Part shown: positions 6,908 through 10,693 of the stretch, in pieces
Position numbering within the stretch: the stretch's first letter is position 1
How the letters are laid out: each line of letters begins with the position of its first letter
Source of the DNA: Chloroflexota bacterium
GTDB taxonomy: Bacteria > Chloroflexota > Dormibacteria > Aeolococcales > Aeolococcaceae
Direction of reading: 5' to 3'
Assembly (NCBI GenBank): GCA_028287605.1
Contig: JAQBPI010000011.1
Coordinates: 1 to 10,693, forward strand
Length of the DNA stretch: 10,693 bases
Notes under the pieces: generated by a model
What the model was told of the DNA's origin: nothing
Seen by the model: only the letters and a program-made list of their open reading frames with translations
The model's database searches: none
Program-made: the position numbers and the translations under genes

Positions 6908-6913
6908 TAGGCT
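6908..6913 (+). promoter_or_regulatory. Possible -10 box for the S9 peptidase gene
   Basis: TAGGCT lies nine bases before the ATG at 6923 in the 37-base gap after the deacetylase gene. There is no clear Shine-Dalgarno sequence at the expected distance, so a leaderless transcript is plausible. Read-through from upstream is equally possible. Confidence 0.25.
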
Positions 6914-6922
6914 CGGGCGCCG

Positions 6923-8863
6923 ATGACCGAGCTCCGCACCGCACCCTACGGCTCCTGGCCGTCGCCGATCACCTCCGAGCTGATCGTCTCCGACACCGTC
7001 GGCATCGGCCAGATCGAGGTGGAGGGCGGCGACGTCTGGTGGGCGGAGGCGCGCCCCGCCGAGCAGGGGCGGGTGGTGGTGATGCGCCGCCGCGCCGACG
7101 GGAGCGTCGGCGAGGCCCTCGGCCCCGGCTGGAACGCCCGCACCCGGGTGCACGAGTACGGGGGCAGCTGCTTCGCCGTCGACGGCGACACCCTCTACTT
7201 CACCAACTTCGCCGACCAGCGGCTGTACCGCAGCGACGCCGGCGGCGAGCCGCGCGCGCTCACCCCCGAGGGCGACCTCCGATACGCCGACCTCAGCCTC
7301 GACCGGGGACGCTCGCGGCTGCTCTGCGTGCTCGAGGACCACACCCGCGGCGGCGCCGAGGCGGTGAACTGCATCGCCGCCGTGCCCCTGGACGGCGGGC
7401 CGCCGGAGGTGCTGGTCGAGGGCTCCGACTTCTGCGCCGCGCCCCGGGTGAGCCCCGACGGCGGGCGTCTCTGCTGGCTGACCTGGAACCACCCGGACCT
7501 CCCCTGGGACGGCACCGAGCTGTGGGTCGCCGAGCTCGACGCCGCCGGCCGGCCGGGCGAGCCGGTGCGCGTCGCCGGCGGGCCCGGAGAGTCGGTGGCG
7601 GTGCCGGCGTGGTCGCCGGGAGGGGTGCTCCATCTCGTCTCCGACCGCACCGGCTGGTGGAACCTCTACCGCTGGCGCGACGGCGAGCTCGAGGCCCTGG
7701 TGCCGGTGGAGATGGAGTTCGCCCGCCCCGCCTGGATGCTCGGCTGGACCACCTACGCCTTCCTCGCCGAGGAGCGCATCGTCTGCACCGCGACCCAGCG
7801 GGGCGAGTGGCGGCTCTACGAGCTGCACCCCGAGACCGGGCTGTGCGAGGTGCGGACCCCGTTCACCGAGATCAGCCCGTGGCTGCGGGCCCACGAGGGC
7901 GGTGCGGTGTTCGCCGGCGGCTCGCCGACGCTCGCCGCCGCCCTGGTGCACGTGGACGTCGAGAGCGGGGCCACCGAGGTGCTGCGCCGCAGCAGCAGCC
8001 TGGAGATCAACCAGGGGTACCTGTCGCACCCGGAGGCGATCGAGTTCCCCACCGAGGGCGGCCGCACCGCGCACGCGCTCTACTACCCGCCGCGGAACCC
8101 GGAGTGGCGCGGTCCCGACGACGAGCGGCCGCCGCTGCTGGTGGAGACCCACGGCGGCCCCACCTCGGCGGCCTCCACGCTGCTCAAGCTGCCCATCCAG
8201 TACTGGACCAGCCGGGGCATCGCGGTGCTCGACGTGAACTACGGGGGCAGCACCGGCTACGGGCGGGAGTACCGCGAGCGCCTCTACGGGACCTGGGGCG
8301 TGGTCGACGTCGACGACTGCGCCAACGGCGCGCGCTTCCTGGTCGAGCGCGATGACGCCGACCCGAACCGGCTGATGATCTCCGGGGGCAGCGCCGGCGG
8401 CTACACGACCCTCTGCGCGCTCACCTTCCGCGACACCTTCTCGGCGGGGGCCAGCCACTTCGGCATCGGCGACCTCGAGGTGTTCGTCGGCGACACCCAC
8501 AAGTTCGAGTCCCGGTACCTCGACCGGCTCATCGGCCCCCTCCCCGAGGCGGCGGCGCTCTATCGCGAGCGCTCGCCGATCAACTACACGGACCGGCTCA
8601 GCTGCCCGGTGATCCTCTTCCAGGGGCTGGAGGACAGGATTGTCCCGCCCAACCAGGCCGAGCTGATGTTCGAGGCGCTGAAGCGCAAGGGCATCCCCTG
8701 CGCCTACGTGCCCTTCGCGGGTGAGCAGCACGGCTTCCGCATCGCCGCCAACATCCGCCGCTCCCTCGACGGCGAGCTCTACTTCTACTCGCGGGTGCTC
8801 GGCTTCCCCCTCGCCGAGGCGCTCGAGCCCGTGGAGATCGAGAACCTGACGGGGGAGGCGTAG
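6923..8863 (+). CDS. S9 family serine peptidase (acylaminoacyl/dipeptidyl peptidase type)
   Basis: A 646-residue prolyl-oligopeptidase-family enzyme of typical length. The N-terminal ~380 residues are a beta-propeller-like region with repeated WD/DG blades (for example VHEYGGSCF, ADLSLDRGRSRLL, APRVSPDGGRLCWLTW, VPAWSPGGVLHLVSDR), which usually limits substrates to peptides. The alpha/beta-hydrolase domain follows, with THGGP as the oxyanion segment. The catalytic triad is Ser490 (SGGSAGGY), Asp571 (GLEDRIVPPNQ) and His603 (GEQHGF). No signal peptide or membrane segment is seen, so it probably acts on peptides in the cytoplasm. The ATG at 6923 gives the usual short N-terminus; the gene ends inside the hairpin shared with the convergent gene. 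Confidence 0.94.
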   Translation: MTELRTAPYGSWPSPITSELIVSDTVGIGQIEVEGGDVWWAEARPAEQGRVVVMRRRADGSVGEALGPGWNARTRVHEYGGSCFAVDGDTLYFTNFADQRLYRSDAGGEPRALTPEGDLRYADLSLDRGRSRLLCVLEDHTRGGAEAVNCIAAVPLDGGPPEVLVEGSDFCAAPRVSPDGGRLCWLTWNHPDLPWDGTELWVAELDAAGRPGEPVRVAGGPGESVAVPAWSPGGVLHLVSDRTGWWNLYRWRDGELEALVPVEMEFARPAWMLGWTTYAFLAEERIVCTATQRGEWRLYELHPETGLCEVRTPFTEISPWLRAHEGGAVFAGGSPTLAAALVHVDVESGATEVLRRSSSLEINQGYLSHPEAIEFPTEGGRTAHALYYPPRNPEWRGPDDERPPLLVETHGGPTSAASTLLKLPIQYWTSRGIAVLDVNYGGSTGYGREYRERLYGTWGVVDVDDCANGARFLVERDDADPNRLMISGGSAGGYTTLCALTFRDTFSAGASHFGIGDLEVFVGDTHKFESRYLDRLIGPLPEAAALYRERSPINYTDRLSCPVILFQGLEDRIVPPNQAELMFEALKRKGIPCAYVPFAGEQHGFRIAANIRRSLDGELYFYSRVLGFPLAEALEPVEIENLTGEA

Positions 8864-8882
8864 CCTCCCCCGGGTCAAAACC
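8851..8882. terminator. Hairpin between convergent genes, likely bidirectional terminator and REP-like copy
   Basis: GGGGGAGGC (8851-8859), loop GTA and its exact complement (8863-8871) form a nine-pair triloop hairpin that includes the stop codon of the S9 peptidase. It lies between convergent genes, so it can serve both transcripts. There is no T tract after the stem on either strand. Read on the minus strand, the flank GGTTTTGACCC before the stem and GTC after it match the outer ends of the inverted repeat pair at 162-200 and 600-638, so it appears to be another copy of the same hairpin repeat. Confidence 0.65.
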
Positions 8883-9923
8883 TCAGGCCCGCCGCCGCAG
8901 CCGCAGGCCTGCGACGGAGATGACGGCGGCGAGCACCATCCCGCCGAGGACGATGCCCCCGGCGATCAGCGGCGGCCGCCAGCGCGGGGCCGGGGCCGGC
9001 GCCAGCGCCGGGACCCTCGCCCCCGCCACCGGGCCGACGCCCATCGAGGCCAGCCGCACCCCGCCGTCCGGGGTCACGCTCATGTCGTAGGTGACCTGGG
9101 GGCTGGGGGCGTTGAGGGTGAGGTAGCTGAGCCAGCCCTGCTGGGGCACCCAGGACATGTTGCGGTCGCTGCTCAGGTCGCGCTGCAGCTGGGTGCTCAT
9201 CCGCTGCTGGGAGACGAGGAGGAACCCGGGAGCGAGCGTCTCCGGCGCCGCCGGCTGGGTGGCGGTGAGCAGGTAGAGGTCGGCGACCACCGGGTCGAGG
9301 GCGTTGGCGAGCACCTCGAGCGGCACCCAGAGGTGCGGGGTGTGCATGGTGATCAGCACCGGGGTGCCGTCGCCGGTGAACTGGTCGCGCTGGCGCGCCG
9401 CGGCGATGTCGTACCTGGCGGCCATGAAGATCGGGCTGGTGACCGCGTAGGCGAGCAGGTGGGCGCGGGTCTCGTCGGGGAGGGTGAATCCGTTCTGCCT
9501 GCACCAGTCCACCACCGCCTGGCCGCTGCCCTTCAGCACGGTGATGTCGAGGGCGTCGATCTGGACCTGCTGGAGCACCTCGGCGGGGGCCGCCGCAGCC
9601 CGGAGGCCGCTCACCGCGAACGAGTCGGCGACGGGATGGGTCTCGCGCTGCAGCCGCTGCAGGGTCCAGCCGCCGCCCTTCTCGACCCTGTCGGGCACCG
9701 CGGGCAGGGGGACGATCCAGCCCAGGCCGGGCACGTCGCCCTGGTAGCCGAAGCTGGTCATGTAGTGCTCGACGCCGCCCTGCCAGGCGACGAAGGTGGT
9801 GGCCCGGGCGAGGCGGACCGCCCCGTTGGGGGCCACCAGCCCCCCGCACGCCGCGGCGGGAACGGCCCCCAGCACGGCGAGCCCACCCGCGAGCGCGGCG
9901 GCCGCCAGAAGCTTCCGGTGCAT
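8883..9923 (-). CDS. DUF2330 family exported protein with C-terminal membrane anchor
   Basis: A 346-residue protein. Residues 1-25 form a signal peptide (MHRKLLAAAAL start, Ala-rich end), with Cys26-Gly-Gly at the mature N-terminus. Position -3 to the cysteine is Ala and not Leu, so ordinary signal-peptidase cleavage is more likely than a lipoprotein. The mature start CGGLVAPNGAVRLARATTFVAWQ and the GLGWIVPLPAVPDRVEKG segment match the DUF2330 family, whose function is unknown. A second cysteine is Cys141. Near the C-terminus a Pro/Ala-rich stretch leads to a membrane helix (about 319-339) and a basic tail LRLRRRA, so the bulk of the protein should face outward. ATG at 9923 has AGGAGG seven bases upstream. 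It lies 82 bases downstream of the peroxiredoxin gene on the same strand and may share its transcript. Confidence 0.85.
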   Translation of the reverse strand: MHRKLLAAAALAGGLAVLGAVPAAACGGLVAPNGAVRLARATTFVAWQGGVEHYMTSFGYQGDVPGLGWIVPLPAVPDRVEKGGGWTLQRLQRETHPVADSFAVSGLRAAAAPAEVLQQVQIDALDITVLKGSGQAVVDWCRQNGFTLPDETRAHLLAYAVTSPIFMAARYDIAAARQRDQFTGDGTPVLITMHTPHLWVPLEVLANALDPVVADLYLLTATQPAAPETLAPGFLLVSQQRMSTQLQRDLSSDRNMSWVPQQGWLSYLTLNAPSPQVTYDMSVTPDGGVRLASMGVGPVAGARVPALAPAPAPRWRPPLIAGGIVLGGMVLAAVISVAGLRLRRRA

Positions 9924-9980
9924 GTCATCTCCTCCTGCCCCCGGCGTGGGAGCTCGGAGAGAGGACGCGCCGCCGCGCCC

Positions 9981-9998
9981 GCAGGTTCCCGGGCCTGC
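9981..9998. other. Short inverted repeat between the peroxiredoxin and DUF2330 genes
   Basis: GCAGG (9981-9985) and CCTGC (9994-9998) flank an eight-base loop just after the peroxiredoxin stop. It could be a weak terminator or attenuator, but a five-pair stem is common in DNA this GC-rich. Confidence 0.2.
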
Positions 9999-10005
9999 TC
10001 GCCCC

Positions 10006-10467
10006 CTAGACCGGGCAGGCCGCCAGGGCGGTGAGGTACTCCTCCTGGTCGCGGGGCTGGAGCACCTCGCTGGTCACCTTGTGGACCACCTTCCCGTCCT
10101 TGTCGATGACGTAGGTGGCGCGGCCGGCGATGCCGATCCCGTCCATGTAGGTGCCGTACTGCTGCGCCACCGCGCCCTTGGGGTGGAAGTCGGCGAGCAT
10201 GTGCGCGCTCAGGTCCTCGTCGCGCTTGAAGGCGGCGAGGGTGTAGTGGCTGTCCACCGAGACCGCGAGCACCTCGGCGTTGGCGGCCTGGTAGCGGCCG
10301 GCGGTGGCGCTGATGTCCTTCAGCTCCTGGGTGCAGACGGGGCTGAACGCGAGCGGATAGAACATCAGCACCACGTTGCGACCGCGCAGGTCGGAGAGGC
10401 TGACGTCCTTGCCGTTCTCGTCCTTGAGGGTGAAGTCGGGGGCCTCGGAGCCCACCTCGACGGCCAT
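10006..10467 (-). CDS. AhpE-like peroxiredoxin
   Basis: A 153-residue thioredoxin-fold peroxidase that reduces hydrogen peroxide and organic or peroxynitrite-type peroxides in the cytoplasm. The N-terminus MAVEVGSEAPDFTL and the active-site block FYPLAFSPVC carry the peroxidatic Cys45 in the P-x-x-x-S/T-x-x-C motif. The closest family pattern I recognise is mycobacterial AhpE (FFPLAFTGIC, with GAVxQxYG and GIAxRxTxVVD further on), here GAVAQQYG and GIAGRATYVID. The only other cysteine is Cys151 in the last four residues (ACPV), which could be a resolving cysteine. ATG at 10467 is preferred over upstream in-frame extension because GGAGG (10474-10478 on the plus strand) lies just ahead and homologues start here. 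The gene is divergent from the lipoprotein gene at 10581. Confidence 0.94.
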   Translation of the reverse strand: MAVEVGSEAPDFTLKDENGKDVSLSDLRGRNVVLMFYPLAFSPVCTQELKDISATAGRYQAANAEVLAVSVDSHYTLAAFKRDEDLSAHMLADFHPKGAVAQQYGTYMDGIGIAGRATYVIDKDGKVVHKVTSEVLQPRDQEEYLTALAACPV

Positions 10468-10506
10468 GTCGTTCCTCCACTGTGGATGAGAGGGAATCGC
10501 GGCTCG

Positions 10507-10512
10507 ACCATA
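10507..10512 (-). promoter_or_regulatory. Possible -10 box for the peroxiredoxin gene
   Basis: On the minus strand this reads TATGGT, about 40 bases upstream of the start codon, leaving room for a leader with the good ribosome-binding site. No -35 box is convincing. It lies in the 113-base divergent intergenic region. Confidence 0.25.
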
Positions 10513-10568
10513 GCCCAGGAGCCGGCGGCGCCGCCCTCCCCCGTTGTCGTGGCCCGCGGCCGACCTGC

Positions 10569-10574
10569 TATACC
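10569..10574 (+). promoter_or_regulatory. Possible -10 box for the divergent lipoprotein gene
   Basis: TATACC ends six bases before the GTG at 10581, the same spacing pattern as upstream of Ku, which suggests a leaderless transcript. A-T-rich hexamers are rare in this window, which adds some weight. Confidence 0.4.
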
Positions 10575-10580
10575 CGCGCG

Positions 10581-10693
10581 GTGACGCGCCGCCGACCCCT
10601 GCTCGCCGCCGCCCTCGCCGCGCTGCTGCTCTCCGCCTGCGGGTCGTCCGGCGGGGTCGCCCGGGCCACCGCACCGCCGCTGCCCGACACCAC
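10581..10693 (+). CDS. Lipoprotein, N-terminal part only (cut by window end)
   Basis: An open frame starts at GTG and runs off the window after 37 codons. The translation opens with MTRRRPLLAAALAALLLSAC: a basic n-region, an Ala/Leu hydrophobic core and a lipobox LSAC with Cys20. GSSGG and a Thr/Ala/Pro-rich linker follow, as is usual for membrane-anchored lipoproteins. The functional domain lies outside the window, so nothing can be said about its role. Support comes from the clear lipoprotein signal and the TATACC hexamer upstream. Confidence 0.75.
   Translation, partial: MTRRRPLLAAALAALLLSACGSSGGVARATAPPLPDT

Noticed and set aside
6872..8878. A 668-codon minus-strand frame opposite the S9 peptidase
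   Set aside because: No recognisable domain, biased composition, and it lies antisense to an enzyme with an intact catalytic triad.

Overview
The window is chromosomal DNA of very high GC content from a free-living, probably soil-type bacterium. It is densely coding, with GTG starts, a 4-bp overlapping stop/start, and several starts that follow a -10-like hexamer so closely that leaderless transcripts are likely. The protein repertoire (stand-alone Ku, AhpE-like peroxiredoxin, LmbE/PIG-L deacetylase, DUF2330 protein, acyl-aminoacyl-peptidase-like S9 protease) would suit Actinomycetota or a high-GC Chloroflexota/Dormibacterota-like lineage. The taxon is inference and cannot be settled from the sequence.

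Layout. Positions 1-732 carry no credible gene but are rich in repeats. There is a tandem array of a ~29-bp unit (1-126), two ~180-bp copies of a structured element in inverted orientation (162-342 and 459-638), and a perfect 17-bp-stem hairpin (661-697). Positions 733-5621 hold a tight three-gene plus-strand unit. It encodes Ku, then a protein with the fold of the LigD ligase domain in which nearly every catalytic motif has been replaced, then a 961-residue UvrD/PcrA-type helicase fused to a Cas4/RecB-type iron-sulfur PD-(D/E)XK nuclease. Positions 5707-8863 continue on the plus strand with a blue-copper lipoprotein, a LmbE-family deacetylase and an S9 serine peptidase. A bidirectional hairpin closes this run against two minus-strand genes: a secreted, membrane-anchored DUF2330 protein (8883-9923) and an AhpE-like peroxiredoxin (10006-10467). 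A truncated lipoprotein gene starts divergently at 10581 and leaves the window.

How the genes fit together. The first three genes look like one DNA double-strand-break module: Ku binds ends, the helicase-nuclease could unwind and trim them, and the ligase-like protein, apparently unable to form the lysyl-AMP intermediate, could be a scaffold, DNA-binding or regulatory subunit. This is the most novel part of the window. The remaining genes are ordinary envelope, redox and hydrolase functions with no obvious common pathway.

The non-coding part is also notable. The triloop hairpin at the outer ends of the inverted pair recurs, with its flanking bases, between the convergent genes at 8851-8882. 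This suggests a dispersed REP-like family whose stems are conserved while their sequences change in a paired way.
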